From: Methylobacterium dankookense
Lineage (GTDB): Bacteria > Pseudomonadota > Alphaproteobacteria > Rhizobiales > Beijerinckiaceae
Length of the DNA stretch: 64,000 nucleotides
Assembly: GCF_902141855.1 (NCBI RefSeq)
Contig: NZ_CABFVH010000005.1
Coordinates: 62,001-126,000 of the forward strand
Direction: 5' to 3'
The notes beneath the pieces were generated by a model. That model saw nothing but the letters and a program-made list of their open reading frames with translations. It did no database searches and was not told where the DNA came from. A program made the translations under genes and the position numbers. Shown in pieces: positions 26,723-37,703 of the stretch (the first letter of the stretch is position 1; each line of letters begins with the position of its first letter).

Positions 26723-27880
26723 ATGGCAGTCACTGAGGCGGCATCGGCAGCGGAGACGGACGGCGCGAAGCCGGCCCGTCCGTTCCTCGACGGGATCGAG
26801 CGCGCGGGCCTGCGCGACAGGATCCGCGCGGAGATCGAGCGGCGCCGCCCGAAGCCCGTAGCCCTGCGCACCCTCGAGCTTCTCGCCGTCGCCGCAGTGG
26901 AGCCCGTCGAGGACGAGCCGGGCTACCGGGTGATCGACCGGCTCGGGGAGCCGCGCCGCCATCCGGACGAGGCGGCGGGCGGTCCCGGCCGGCCGCTGAC
27001 GCTGGCGGAGCTCGTCGACGAGATCGCCGCGCGGCATCCCGACCTGTTCCTGCCCGCGCCGCCCCCCGAGCCCGAGCCGGAGCCGGCCCAGGAATCGGCG
27101 CTCGCCCACGGCGCCTCCGAGATGCGGGCCGCCACCGCGCGTTTCGTCGAGACCCAGTCCGAGCGGGCCCGGGCGCTCGCCGAGCGCTCCTCCGAGCAGG
27201 GGCGGGCGCTGGCGCATTCGGCCGCCGCGGGCCTCGCCGCCTTCCGGGCGCGCGTCGAGGCGCGCCGGACGGGCGGCGGCTTTCACGGCGGCGGCCTTCG
27301 CGACCGCTTCGGCGACCACACGCAGCGCCGCTGGATCGCGGGCGGGGCCGGCGCGCTCCTCGCCATGATCGTGGCGGCCGGGCTCGTCGTCGGCCTGCGC
27401 GAGGGCGGCGAGCCGGACGAGACGCCGACGCGGACCGCCGAGGCGCCGCAGGCGGCCAAGCCCTCCGACAGATCCGCCGACAAGCCCTCCGCCGCGCGGC
27501 CCGCCGAGCCGCCGCCCGAGACGGAGACCCCCACCGAGATGCCGGAGCAGCCGCGCCCGGCGCCCAACGCCGTCACCGGCCAGGCCCAGGTGATCGACAC
27601 CGCGACCCTGCGGCTCAACGGCAAGCTGGTGCGCCTGTTCGGCGTCGAATGGGTGCGCGGCGGCCAGGCCGACGAGCTCACCCGCTACATCAACAACCGG
27701 CCCGTGACCTGCCAGCCGGTTCCCGGCAGCGAGAACCAGCTCTGCCAGATCGAGGGCCGCGACCTCTCCGAGGTGGTGCTGTTCAACGGCGGCGGCCGCG
27801 CCTCGCCCGAGGCGACGCCCGAGCTCGTGGCGGCCGAGGACCACGCCCGCAGCGAGCGCCTCGGCGTCTGGAAGCGCTGA
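26723..27880 (+). CDS. membrane protein with a degenerate SNase-like (thermonuclease) domain
   Basis: 385 residues in three parts: a soluble N-terminal half (1-200) with a long charged helical stretch around RFVETQSERARALAERSSEQ; one membrane segment (about 203-226); and, after an acidic Pro-rich linker, a C-terminal SNase-like domain (about 285-385) ending AEDHARSERLGVWKR. The nuclease residues are not intact: the usual DGDT is IDTAT (292-295), Arg304 is kept, but Asp40 and the tyrosine-glycine-arginine loop are replaced. It may be a binding or regulatory module. The gene follows the family D repeat. Confidence 0.7.
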   Translation: MAVTEAASAAETDGAKPARPFLDGIERAGLRDRIRAEIERRRPKPVALRTLELLAVAAVEPVEDEPGYRVIDRLGEPRRHPDEAAGGPGRPLTLAELVDEIAARHPDLFLPAPPPEPEPEPAQESALAHGASEMRAATARFVETQSERARALAERSSEQGRALAHSAAAGLAAFRARVEARRTGGGFHGGGLRDRFGDHTQRRWIAGGAGALLAMIVAAGLVVGLREGGEPDETPTRTAEAPQAAKPSDRSADKPSAARPAEPPPETETPTEMPEQPRPAPNAVTGQAQVIDTATLRLNGKLVRLFGVEWVRGGQADELTRYINNRPVTCQPVPGSENQLCQIEGRDLSEVVLFNGGGRASPEATPELVAAEDHARSERLGVWKR

Positions 27881-27965
27881 CCGGCCCAGTGGTCGGCCCA
27901 GTGGTCGCCCCCTTGCGCCCACGCTTTCGCTCCGCCTCTATGCGGGCGAGAGCGGGGAGGGGACG

Positions 27966-28943
27966 ATGGATCTGTCGGTAGGCCTGAGCGTGTTCGCCGT
28001 CGTCGTGGCGGTGCTCGTGATCATGACGCTCGCGGCCGGCATCAACATCGTGCCGCAGGGCCACGTCTATACGGTGGAGCGCTTCGGTCGCTACGCCCGC
28101 AACCTCGATGCCGGGCTCGGCCTGATCACGCCCTTCGTCGAGCGGATCGGGCGGCGGGTCAACATCATGGAGCAGGTGATCGAGGTCCCGAGCCAGGAGG
28201 CCTTCACCCGCGACAATGCCGGGGTCACCATCGACGCGGTGGTGTTCTATCAGGTGCTCGACGCGGCGCGCGCCTCCTACGAGGTCTCGAACCTCGAGGT
28301 CGCGATGATGACGCTGACGATGACCAACATCCGCACCGTCGTCGGCTCGATGGATCTCGACCAGCTCCTCTCGCACCGCGACGAGATCAACGAGCGCCTG
28401 CTGCGGGTGATGGATGCGGCGGCCTCGCCCTGGGGCGTGAAGATGACCCGCATCGAGATCAAGGACATCGTGCCGCCGGCCGACCTCGCCGGCGCCATGG
28501 CCCGGCAGATGAAGGCCGAGCGCGAGAAGCGCGCCTCGGTGCTCGAGGCGGAGGGCCAGCGACAGGCCGAGATCCTGCGGGCGGAGGGGCGCAAGCAATC
28601 GGCCATCCTCGAGGCGGAGGGACGGCGCGAAGCCGCCTTCCGCGACGCCGAGGCCCGCGAGCGCGCCGCCGAGGCCGAGGCCAAGGCGACGAGCCTCGTC
28701 AGCGAGGCCATCGCCAAGGGCGATCTTTCGGCGGCTAATTTCTTGGTCGCCGAGAAGTACATCGAGGCGGTGCGGGCGCTCGCCACCGCGCCGAACCAGC
28801 GCGTCGTCGTGGTGCCCCTGGAGGCCGCGGCGCTGGCCGGCACCCTCGGCGGCATCGCCGAGATCGCCCGCGGCGTGTTCGGCGAGGGCGCACCCCGCCG
28901 GGCCGGGCAGCCGCCGAACGTCGCCACCCCGCCGCGGTCCTGA
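27966..28943 (+). CDS. SPFH/Band 7 paraslipin
   Basis: 325 residues: an N-terminal membrane anchor (VFAVVVAVLVIMTLA), the SPFH domain with GINIVPQGHVYTVERFGRY and LDAGLGLITPFVERIG, then a long coiled coil rich in Glu/Arg/Ala (about 175-250) and a C-terminal NFLVAEKYIEAVRAL segment. Paraslipins (QmcA type) assemble in membrane microdomains. The NfeD-like gene starts 1 base after its stop, the standard partner arrangement, so they form an operon. Confidence 0.92.
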   Translation: MDLSVGLSVFAVVVAVLVIMTLAAGINIVPQGHVYTVERFGRYARNLDAGLGLITPFVERIGRRVNIMEQVIEVPSQEAFTRDNAGVTIDAVVFYQVLDAARASYEVSNLEVAMMTLTMTNIRTVVGSMDLDQLLSHRDEINERLLRVMDAAASPWGVKMTRIEIKDIVPPADLAGAMARQMKAEREKRASVLEAEGQRQAEILRAEGRKQSAILEAEGRREAAFRDAEARERAAEAEAKATSLVSEAIAKGDLSAANFLVAEKYIEAVRALATAPNQRVVVVPLEAAALAGTLGGIAEIARGVFGEGAPRRAGQPPNVATPPRS

Positions 28944-28944
28944 C

Positions 28945-29391
28945 ATGCCGGCCGCCCTTGCCGCCCTCGTCGCCTCCCTCGGCTCGGCATGGCTCTGGAT
29001 CATCGGCGGCCTCGTGCTCGCGGGGGCCGAGATCCTGCTGCCCGGCATCTTCCTGATCTGGCTCGGGCTCGCCGCCCTGCTGACCGGCCTCGGCGCCGCC
29101 CTGCTGCCGATGCCCTGGCAGGCGCAGGTCCTCGTCTGGGCCGTGCTGTCGCTGGCGAGCGTGGCGCTCGCCACGCGCCTGAACCGGCGCCGCGCGGAGC
29201 CGGTCCTCAACCGGGCCGACCGCGGGCTGGTTGGGCGCGACGCGGTGCTGGCCGAGGCGATCGTGGGCGGGGCCGGGGCATTGCGCCTCGACGACACCTA
29301 TTGGCGGGTCAGCGGCCCGGACCTGCCGGCGGGGACGCGGGTGCGGATCACGGGCCTCGCCGGGACGGTGCTGGTGGTGGCAGCGGCGTAG
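28945..29391 (+). CDS. NfeD-like membrane protein
   Basis: 148 residues. Two to three hydrophobic segments (SAWLWIIGGLVLAGAEILLP, IWLGLAALLTGLGAALLP, LVWAVLSLASVALAT) are followed by an OB-fold domain with VSGPDLPAGTRVRITGL, the short NfeD type without a protease domain. It pairs with the paraslipin upstream in membrane organisation. It lies in the same operon (1-base gap). Confidence 0.9.
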   Translation: MPAALAALVASLGSAWLWIIGGLVLAGAEILLPGIFLIWLGLAALLTGLGAALLPMPWQAQVLVWAVLSLASVALATRLNRRRAEPVLNRADRGLVGRDAVLAEAIVGGAGALRLDDTYWRVSGPDLPAGTRVRITGLAGTVLVVAAA

Positions 29392-29442
29392 GCGTCGCGT
29401 CCGTCACACGAGACCTGCGTCGAGGCCGAGTGCCGTCCCCGC

Positions 29443-29826
29443 CTAGGCGAGCTTTCGGTCCAGCGTGGCCAGCGCGACGCCCGCCTCGGCGGCGATGGCG
29501 AGGTGCAGGGCATCTCCGGCCCGCAATCCGAACCGGCTCTGGTCGGCGAAGCGCGCCGCCGTCCGGAACTGCCGGCCGGAGATCGGCAGGTTTCGAAACG
29601 ATGCGGCCGACACCCTTTGGAACAGGGCAAGCACCGTTTCCTGCTGCCCGGGCAGGAGATGTCCCATCCGCACCTTGATCGAGAGCGCCGCCGAGAACTC
29701 GGTCACCACCCAATCGCTGATCGTCAGGTCGCCCGGCGTCTGAGCGGCGAGCCAAGCCTGCATCCGGGCGGTCTCCGCCTCATGCGTCAGGGCCGCGACG
29801 AGGATCGAGGTATCCAGATAGGGCAT
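29443..29826 (-). CDS. PIN-domain toxin (VapC-like)
   Basis: 127 residues. The four acidic residues expected for the PIN ribonuclease site are present: Asp5 (MPYLDTS), Glu43 (VVTEF), Asp105 (RAGDALH) and Asp123 (ATLDRKL). Such toxins cleave tRNA or rRNA and are neutralised by the antitoxin encoded just upstream, with a 15-base gap. The operon has a palindromic operator. The target RNA cannot be predicted from sequence. Confidence 0.9.
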   Translation of the reverse strand: MPYLDTSILVAALTHEAETARMQAWLAAQTPGDLTISDWVVTEFSAALSIKVRMGHLLPGQQETVLALFQRVSAASFRNLPISGRQFRTAARFADQSRFGLRAGDALHLAIAAEAGVALATLDRKLA

Positions 29827-29841
29827 CGGCTGCGCCGAGCG

Positions 29842-30084
29842 TCAGTACCGGCTGCCGTCCCGTATCTCGCGGAGGAGAAACCCGGCACTCAGATCCGCGT
29901 GCGGCAAGGTCTCGGTGACCGCCCTCAGCGCTTCGGGATCGACCGGCCGCAGGCCCTGCTCGGCGGCCGTCAGCTGCGCCACCGCTTTCCCGCGACGGGT
30001 GATCGTCACCGTATCGCCGGCCGCGACGCTGTCGATCAGGGCGCTCAGATGCGCCTTCGCTTCCGCCAAGCTGACCCGTGTCAT
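29842..30084 (-). CDS. Phd/YefM-type antitoxin (VapB-like)
   Basis: 80 residues. The N-terminal DNA-binding half reads MTRVSLAEAKAHLSALIDSV with DTVTITRRGKAVAQL, the Phd/YefM signature; the C-terminal part (GFLLREIRDGSRY) would bind the PIN toxin. A perfect 20-base palindrome 12 bases upstream is a probable operator for autoregulation by the antitoxin or the complex. Confidence 0.88.
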   Translation of the reverse strand: MTRVSLAEAKAHLSALIDSVAAGDTVTITRRGKAVAQLTAAEQGLRPVDPEALRAVTETLPHADLSAGFLLREIRDGSRY

Positions 30085-30096
30085 CGCAGCACCGAC

Positions 30097-30116
30097 ATGA
30101 CCATCCGGATGGTCAT
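30097..30116. promoter_or_regulatory. palindromic operator of the toxin-antitoxin operon
   Basis: ATGACCATCCGGATGGTCAT, a perfect 20-base palindrome, lies just upstream of the antitoxin start. TATA-like bases flank its distal side (ATATAAGG), so binding would block the promoter. Phd/YefM antitoxins bind such palindromes. Confidence 0.8.
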
Positions 30117-30176
30117 ATAAGGCTTTTCCGCGCTGTCTGGAAAGGAGAGGCGATCGCCGGGCCGTCCGAAAGGAAA

Positions 30177-30194
30177 GGCCGGATCGTTCCGGCC
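30177..30194 (-). terminator. intrinsic terminator of the small secreted-protein gene
   Basis: GGCCGGA/TCCGGCC around a 4-base loop, followed on the minus strand by a T/C run (TTTCCTTTC). It lies 20 bases past the stop of the small secreted protein gene. Confidence 0.7.
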
Positions 30195-30213
30195 CTCCCC
30201 GTCTCGAAGGAGG

Positions 30214-30489
30214 CTACTGCCGCGGCGCCTGGGTCGCGCCGTGGTTGCCGAGGCCGACGCCGGTATTCTCGCTGCGGCCGGTGCCGCCGCCCATGTTGCC
30301 GGAGCCGCCCACGCGGCCGGGCGGGTTCACCGTGCCCGTGCTGCTGCCGGGGCTGTCCGTCGTCGTGGAGCGGTCGAGGCCCGGTGCCGTGCGCGTGGCG
30401 CCGGGCGTGGCGGTGCCCGGTGCGGTCTGGGCGAGAGCGAGGCCCGGGAGCGCGACGAGGGCGGCAGCGAGAACAAGCGTGGTGCGCAT
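30214..30489 (-). CDS. small secreted Gly/Thr/Pro-rich protein, 91 aa
   Basis: Signal peptide (LVLAAALVALPGLALAQ) followed by a low-complexity mature region rich in Gly, Thr, Ser and Pro (TAPGTATPGATRTAPGLDR, GGSGNMGGGTGR). No recognised domain. It is monocistronic with its own terminator. The ATG was preferred to an upstream one because a signal peptide starts directly after it. Confidence 0.6.
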   Translation of the reverse strand: MRTTLVLAAALVALPGLALAQTAPGTATPGATRTAPGLDRSTTTDSPGSSTGTVNPPGRVGGSGNMGGGTGRSENTGVGLGNHGATQAPRQ

Positions 30490-30580
30490 GGCGGATCGTC
30501 CCTTCCTGTGATCGTCGTGAAGGGCCAACGCCCCGGCCCTGCGATCGTTCGAAGATATCCGCCCGCGATAACGAGCCGGC

Positions 30581-30611
30581 AAAAAGAAAGGGGCCGGATC
30601 GCTCCGGCCCC
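30581..30611 (-). terminator. intrinsic terminator of dnaK
   Basis: GGGGCCGGA-GCGA-TCCGGCCCC on the minus strand, then TTTCTTTTT. Confidence 0.9.
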
Positions 30612-30637
30612 TCTCGGTCCCAGCAGGGAAGGGCGCC

Positions 30638-32557
<1,920 letters not shown>

Positions 32558-32946
32558 GGTGGGATCCCTCTGTTGGTTCGTATTCAAGCAGACCGCCGAG
32601 CCCCGAAGCAGCTCGGCCCATGGCGGTGCGACGTGAGGTGATGTGCGTCCGGGAGCGAGGGCGGATCAAGGGCCGCAGACGGCGAAAAACCCGCGCTTAA
32701 TCCCGTGTCGGAGCGGATATAAGGAGGCGACTTTCCGGCCGCAAGGCGAAGCCGCACGACCCGTGCCGACTTCCTGCGATGGGCCGCATCCCTTTGGGGT
32801 GCCAGCGATATCGACGCCATCGCGGCGTCATTCGCGGGATCGGCGCCGTGCATTTTGTTGCCGCGCTGCCACGCCCGCGCCATCGATGGCGTGTTAACGT
32901 TCGCGTGCGGCTTCCCGCTTCTCGGCCCACCCGCTCGAAGGACTCG
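32558..32946. other. divergent promoter region of dnaK and a secreted protein
   Basis: About 390 bases without a gene. It holds the dnaK leader and promoter on the minus side. Nothing else identifiable was found. Confidence 0.5.
32717..32745 (-). promoter_or_regulatory. candidate heat-shock (RpoH) promoter of dnaK
   Basis: On the minus strand CTTG, an 18-base spacer, then CTTATAT, close to the alphaproteobacterial sigma-32 form (CTTG near -35, CYTATnT near -10). It would give a leader of about 150 bases. Confidence 0.45.
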
Positions 32947-33942
32947 ATGCGTCCGACCCGCAGCCTCCTGATCCCGCTCCTGTGCCTCGGCGCCGCGACG
33001 AGCCTCGCCCCCGCGGCGCAGGCGCAGAACTTCTTCGAGGAGCTGTTCGGGATCGGCCGCGCGGCCCGGCCTCCCGTTCCCCCGCGCGGCGTGCCGACCG
33101 CACCGCCGCCCCAGCCCGGCGAGCCGCTGCCCGCCGATCCCAACGCCCCCCCGCCCGCCGCCGAGGCGCCGCGCCCGGCCGCGCCGCCCAAGCCCGTGGT
33201 GCTGAAGGCCCCGAGCGAGGACGCGATCCTCGGCCAGGAGCTGCAGCTCAACGGCCTCTCGGGCAAGCTGAAGCTGGAGCGCGCGGGCACGGCGGCCACC
33301 GTCCGGATCAGCCTGCCCGGCACCAAGGTCTCGCAGCCGACCGAATCCTGCACCGTGCCGCTCGCCAACGGCAGCCCGGTCACCCTCTCCTCGGAAGGGC
33401 GGCCCGAGGGCGTGCCGCGCTTCGAGGCGGCGGGGGCGGAATGCCCGCTCCGCTTCGAGGTGACCGAGGGCGGCGTCTTCGTCTCGACGCTGGGCAATTC
33501 CGGCCCGCTCTGCACCTTCACGGCGGCCGATTGCGCCACCACGCCGAACGGCCTCTGGGGCCCGGCCGCCGCCGGGCTGATCCCGCGCTCGGCCGAGTTC
33601 GACACCGCCCGCGGCGTCGCCGACAAGGCGGTGCGCGACAATTACAAGCTGATGACCCAGCGGGCGCGCCGCGAGGATGTCCGCCCGATCGTCACCGAGC
33701 AGGCCGCCTTCTCCGCCGACCGCGAGCAGGTCTGCCGCACCTATGCCCGCGAGGGCGCGCACGGCTTCTGCCACCTGCGCTTCAGCGAGAACCGGGCGCT
33801 CGCCCTGGCGACGCGCCTCGGCGTGAACACCGCCGCCGCGGCGCCGACCGCGACGACGGCGACGCCCCGCCCGCGCCGCAAGCCGGCCGTCGAGGGCATG
33901 AACCCGGATGCGCCGGGCGCCGGCGCCCCGCTCGCCGAGTAA
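32947..33942 (+). CDS. secreted hypothetical protein with Pro-rich linker
   Basis: 331 residues. Signal peptide (LLIPLLCLGAATSLAPAAQAQ), a Pro/Ala linker (about 45-90), and a mature domain with four Cys (ESCTVPLANG, AECPLRFEV, LCTFTAADC) then two more (REQVCRTYAREGAHGFCHLRF) that suggest disulfide-bonded periplasmic folding. The C-terminal helices (DKAVRDNYKLMTQRAR and the VCRTYAREGAHG region) resemble short lysozyme-inhibitor-type repeats, but I would not name a family. It faces hisS across a hairpin repeat. Confidence 0.6.
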   Translation: MRPTRSLLIPLLCLGAATSLAPAAQAQNFFEELFGIGRAARPPVPPRGVPTAPPPQPGEPLPADPNAPPPAAEAPRPAAPPKPVVLKAPSEDAILGQELQLNGLSGKLKLERAGTAATVRISLPGTKVSQPTESCTVPLANGSPVTLSSEGRPEGVPRFEAAGAECPLRFEVTEGGVFVSTLGNSGPLCTFTAADCATTPNGLWGPAAAGLIPRSAEFDTARGVADKAVRDNYKLMTQRARREDVRPIVTEQAAFSADREQVCRTYAREGAHGFCHLRFSENRALALATRLGVNTAAAAPTATTATPRPRRKPAVEGMNPDAPGAGAPLAE

Positions 33943-33947
33943 AGGGT

Positions 33948-34052
33948 CGAGAGGGGTCAGCCCTCTCGCGGGTCCAGGGCAGCGCCCCGGGGCTTCAAGC
34001 CAGGGCTCCGCCCCGGCGCCCCGCCAAAGGGATGATCCCTTTGGGATCCCCG
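33948..34052. repeat. multi-hairpin intergenic repeat, family C, copy 2
   Basis: Same order of inverted repeats as at 1378-1495, in opposite orientation: AGAGGG/CCCTCT, CCCTGG.. with GCCCCGGGGC, CCGCCCCGG-type and CCAAAGGGA/TCCCTTTGG ending in GGGATCCC. It fills the convergent gap before hisS. Confidence 0.7.
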
Positions 34053-34059
34053 GTCGTGA

Positions 34060-35604
34060 TCAGCCTTCCGGATAGTGCCGGCCCAGTACCTCGCGCACGC
34101 GGGCGACCATCTCGCTCTCCGGGCAGGAGAACTGGGCCGGGCGCGCGGCCTTCCACTCGGCGTTGCTGGCGATGTTCTCGGCGGCGCGGGCGCCCTCGAT
34201 CAGGTCCTTCACCTGGACCTCGTTGGCGGCGCGCTCGTTCGAGCCCTGGATGATCGCCACCGGCGCCCGGCGGCGGTCGGCATATTTCATCTGCGCCTTC
34301 ATGCCGGCCCCGCCGAGATAGAGCTCGGCCCGGATGTCCTCGGCGCGCAGGGCCGTCACCAGGCGCTGGTAGTCGGCGATGTTCTCGCGGTCGAGCACCA
34401 GCACCACGACGGGGCCGGGCTTGCGCGCCCCGCCCAGCAGCGGGCTGCCGACGAGCTGGAGCGCCGAGAACAGGCGCGAGACGCCAATCGAGAAGCCCGT
34501 CGCCGGCACCGGCTCGGAGCGGAAGCGCCCGACGAGGCCGTCGTAGCGCCCGCCGCCCGCCACCGAGCCGAAGCGGACCACCTGGCCCTCCTCGTTGGTG
34601 ACGGGGAAGGTCAGCTCCGCCTCGTAGACGGGGCCGGTATAGTATTCGAGCCCGCGCACCACGCTGGCATCGGCGCGGATCCGGTCGTGGCCGTAGCCGG
34701 CGGCCTCGCAGAGCCGCATGATGGCGTGGAGCTCCGCGATGCCCTCGCGGCCGGTCTCGGACGTGCCGACGACATCCTGCCAGGAGCGGAAGAACTGCTC
34801 CCAGAAGGCGAGCCGGTCGGCGCCCGCATCGGCGGAGGGCTGGAAGGCGACATAGGCCAGGATGCGCTGGATCTGCTCGTCCGAGAGGCCCGCGCCCCTG
34901 GTGAAGTCGCCGCTCTCGTCCTTGCGGCCCGCCCCGAGCAGCTGGCGCACGCCGTCGGCGCCGAGGCGGTCGAGCTTGTCGATGGCCCGCAGCACGGTCA
35001 GGCGCTGGGGGGCCTTGTCGGCGCCGGCGAGGCCGATCGCCTCCATGACGCCGTCGAGCACCTTCCGGTTGTTGACCTTGATCACGTACTGGCCGGCAAG
35101 CCCCAGCTTGTCGAGGGTGTCGGCCATCAGCATGCAGGTCTCGGCATCGGCCGCGACGGAGGCGGCGCCGACGATGTCGGCATCGAACTGCATGAACTGG
35201 CGGAAGCGCCCCGGGCCCGGCTTCTCGTTGCGGAAGACGTAGCCGGCGCGGAAGCTGCGATAGGGCTTCGGCAGCGCGTCGAAATTCTCGGCGACGAAAC
35301 GGGCCAGCGGCGCGGTGAGGTCGTAGCGGAGCGAGAGCCAGGATTCGTCGTCGTCCTGGAACGAGAACACGCCCGCGTTCGGCCGGTCGAGGTCGGGCAG
35401 GAACTTGCCGAGCGACTCGGTGTACTCGACGAAGGGCGTCTCCAGCGCCTCGAACCCGTAGAGCTCGAAGGTCTCGCGGATGCGCTCCAGCATCCGGCCC
35501 TGCGCCGCGATCTCGTCCTCGCGCCGGTCGACGAAGCCGCGCGGCAGGCGCGGCTTCAGGGTGTCGCCCTTCTCACCAGCCTTCTTGGCATCGGCCTTGG
35601 ACAT
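34060..35604 (-). CDS. hisS: histidyl-tRNA synthetase
   Basis: 514 residues, class II synthetase that charges tRNA-His. Visible landmarks are [20 protein letters not shown], the motif 2-like [20 protein letters not shown] (with [20 protein letters not shown]) and [14 protein letters not shown] (histidine A loop), followed by the anticodon domain with [14 protein letters not shown]. The length and N-terminal Lys-rich extension match alphaproteobacterial HisS. No hisZ neighbour. It is monocistronic, with the MFS/DUF3429 genes upstream on the same strand but separate. Confidence 0.97.
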   Translation of the reverse strand: MSKADAKKAGEKGDTLKPRLPRGFVDRREDEIAAQGRMLERIRETFELYGFEALETPFVEYTESLGKFLPDLDRPNAGVFSFQDDDESWLSLRYDLTAPLARFVAENFDALPKPYRSFRAGYVFRNEKPGPGRFRQFMQFDADIVGAASVAADAETCMLMADTLDKLGLAGQYVIKVNNRKVLDGVMEAIGLAGADKAPQRLTVLRAIDKLDRLGADGVRQLLGAGRKDESGDFTRGAGLSDEQIQRILAYVAFQPSADAGADRLAFWEQFFRSWQDVVGTSETGREGIAELHAIMRLCEAAGYGHDRIRADASVVRGLEYYTGPVYEAELTFPVTNEEGQVVRFGSVAGGGRYDGLVGRFRSEPVPATGFSIGVSRLFSALQLVGSPLLGGARKPGPVVVLVLDRENIADYQRLVTALRAEDIRAELYLGGAGMKAQMKYADRRRAPVAIIQGSNERAANEVQVKDLIEGARAAENIASNAEWKAARPAQFSCPESEMVARVREVLGRHYPEG

Positions 35605-35681
35605 GTCGGGACTTCGCTTCGTATCGGGGACAGAGTTTCCCGGGCTCTATCGCAGGGTGGAGGGAGGCGGCAACCGCCCGC

Positions 35682-36194
35682 TCAATACGGGGCGGTCAGC
35701 TTCAGCACGAGGAGGGCGGCGAGGCTCAGCACCGCGATCGGGATCTGGAGCGGGCGCAGCCGCGCGAAGAACAGCGGCGCCTCACCGCGGCGCGCCGCGA
35801 TCGGGTCGAGCACCGCGACCGCCACGTAGCCGGCGATCAGCAGGTCGAGGGCGACCACGCGGTTGCCGAGAATCACCACGGTGAGGAGCGCGCCGAGGCC
35901 GAGGCAGAACAGGCCGAACATGGTCGCGATCTGGAGGAGGCGCGGGCCCCCGGGTGTGCGGAAGCTGACGCCGCGGCGCACGCCCGAGAGGAACAGCAGG
36001 ATCGCCGCGCCGTAGAGGATCGTGGCGAGCAGGATCAACTCGTCCCACATGCCCCGCTGCCACCATGCGGCGGCGGCGCCGGCGGCGAACGGCAGCATCG
36101 GCCCGTAGCCGAACACCACGCTGAGCCAGGGCGTCTCGCGCGGCTCATGGGCGGTCAGGGTACGTCCGGTGGCGTCCTCGATCATGGCCGGCAT
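35682..36194 (-). CDS. DUF3429 membrane protein
   Basis: 170 residues with four to five membrane segments: LSVVFGYGPMLPFAAGAAAA, ELILLATILYGAAILLF, LLQIATMFGLFCLGLGALLT, VVALDLLIAGYVAVAVLD and IAVLSLAALLVLKLT. The pattern and length fit the DUF3429 family of small alphaproteobacterial membrane proteins of unknown role. The ATG giving MPAMIEDATG was used; one 9 bases later is equally possible. It is 78 bases from the hisS start region and may be transcribed with it. Confidence 0.75.
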   Translation of the reverse strand: MPAMIEDATGRTLTAHEPRETPWLSVVFGYGPMLPFAAGAAAAWWQRGMWDELILLATILYGAAILLFLSGVRRGVSFRTPGGPRLLQIATMFGLFCLGLGALLTVVILGNRVVALDLLIAGYVAVAVLDPIAARRGEAPLFFARLRPLQIPIAVLSLAALLVLKLTAPY

Positions 36195-36307
36195 CGTCAG
36201 GAATCTCGCAATTGTCGCCCGCCCCCCACCATAGAGGGACGCAACAGGCAGGCGACCGCCCGGTTCCGACTCTCGACGTTTCGTGACGGACCTGTTGCCC
36301 CCCGGCC

Positions 36308-37537
36308 TCAGGCCGGCTGGGCGGCGGCGCGGGCCTGCCGGCGCCGCGAGCGGCGGCCGGGCTCGGGCGTCGCGTCGAGCCAGATCACCAGGGCCAGCGC
36401 GGCGAGCGCCGGGGCGCCCAGCGCCAGGAACGCGCCGGACCAGCCGAGCACCGACTGGGCGAGGCCGCCATACCAGGCGGAGAGCGCGCCGCCGATGCCC
36501 TGCACCGCGTTGACCGTGCCCAAGGCCGTCTGGGTCCGGCCCGAGCCCCAGGTCAGGTCGGCCACCACCACGGGCACGGCCACGCCGACGATGCCCGACG
36601 CCACCCCGTCCAGGATCTCGGCCGAGATCAGCCAGAGGGGATCGTCGATATAGGCCGAGAGCAGGGCGCGCAGCGGCAGCACCGCGAAGGCGACGAGGAG
36701 GAGCTTGCGCCGCCCGCTCCGGTCGGCGAGCGAGCCCGCGAACAGGGCCACCGGCACCATCACGAGCTGGGCCACCATCACGTAGCGCGCGGTCCAGGTG
36801 GTGGCGTCGGCGGCGGTGGCCACGAGCTTCTGGCCGAGCAGCGAGAGCATGCCGCCATTGCCGAGGTTGAACAGGGTGAGCGCCACGGCGAGGACGAGGA
36901 GCTTGCGGTTGCCCACCACGCTCGTCCAGCCGGCGCGCGCGGGCTGCTCGTCGCCCTCCTCCTTCCAGCCCACCGCCCGGCGCTCGTTGTAGCAATGGCC
37001 GGGCGTGGTCACGGTGGCCACGATCGCCAGCACCGCCATGGCGCCGAGCACCCAGAAGGCCACCGCCGCGCCGAACCAGCCGGTGCCGAGGCTGATCAGG
37101 CCCGCCGCCAGCAGGATGCCGAGATGGTTGAAGGCCTGGTTGCGGCCCTGCTGCATCGGGAAGCGGTCCTTGCCGACGATGCCGAGCGTCAGCGCCGTCA
37201 CCGCGGGCAGGAGCAGGGTGCCGCCGGCGGCGGCGATCATCTGCGCGGCGAAGACCCCGCCGAAGCTGCGCACCGGCAGGAGCGCGAGCGTGCCGCACAG
37301 GATCGCGCCGCAGGCCAGCGCGATCAGCAGGCGCGGGCGCCCGAGCCGGTCGACGAGGGCGCCGAAGGGGCCGCTGAGCAGGAGCGCGCCGACGCCGACG
37401 AGGGTGGTCACGAGGCCGACGCGCGCCGGGCTCCACGAGGCGGCGCCGGCGAGCCAGGTGCCGAGGAATGGGCCGAGCCCGCCCTGGATGTCACCGGTGA
37501 AGACGTTGATGAGCGCGAGATGGCTTGTGGCGAGCAT
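36308..37537 (-). CDS. MFS transporter
   Basis: 409 residues with about twelve membrane segments. The first half starts LALINVFTGDIQGGLGPFLG and has the loop 2-3 motif GALVDRLGRPRLLI; loop 8-9 has SLADRSGRRKLLLVAF. The MFS signature 'GxLaDrxGrkxxl' thus occurs twice, as expected. Substrate unknown. The ATG giving MLATSHLALIN, with AAGGA ahead, was preferred to an upstream TTG that adds a basic stretch. Confidence 0.88.
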   Translation of the reverse strand: MLATSHLALINVFTGDIQGGLGPFLGTWLAGAASWSPARVGLVTTLVGVGALLLSGPFGALVDRLGRPRLLIALACGAILCGTLALLPVRSFGGVFAAQMIAAAGGTLLLPAVTALTLGIVGKDRFPMQQGRNQAFNHLGILLAAGLISLGTGWFGAAVAFWVLGAMAVLAIVATVTTPGHCYNERRAVGWKEEGDEQPARAGWTSVVGNRKLLVLAVALTLFNLGNGGMLSLLGQKLVATAADATTWTARYVMVAQLVMVPVALFAGSLADRSGRRKLLLVAFAVLPLRALLSAYIDDPLWLISAEILDGVASGIVGVAVPVVVADLTWGSGRTQTALGTVNAVQGIGGALSAWYGGLAQSVLGWSGAFLALGAPALAALALVIWLDATPEPGRRSRRRQARAAAQPA

Positions 37538-37640
37538 GCGGTCCTTGAGGTCGCGTCCCTTGCGAGCCCGGCCTACGGCCAAGCCCCCCTTGTCCGGCTG
37601 AAACGCCGTGGGCCGCCTCAGGGTTGGCCGCGGATCGCAT

Positions 37641-37673
37641 AAAAAATCCCCGGCCTGCCGTCGCAGGCCGGGG
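37641..37673 (-). terminator. intrinsic terminator of secB
   Basis: CCCCGGCCTGC-GACG-GCAGGCCGGGG on the minus strand, then ATTTTTTA. Confidence 0.92.
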
Positions 37674-37703
37674 CGAACCGGAAAACCGTGGATCTGGCCG
37701 CGA

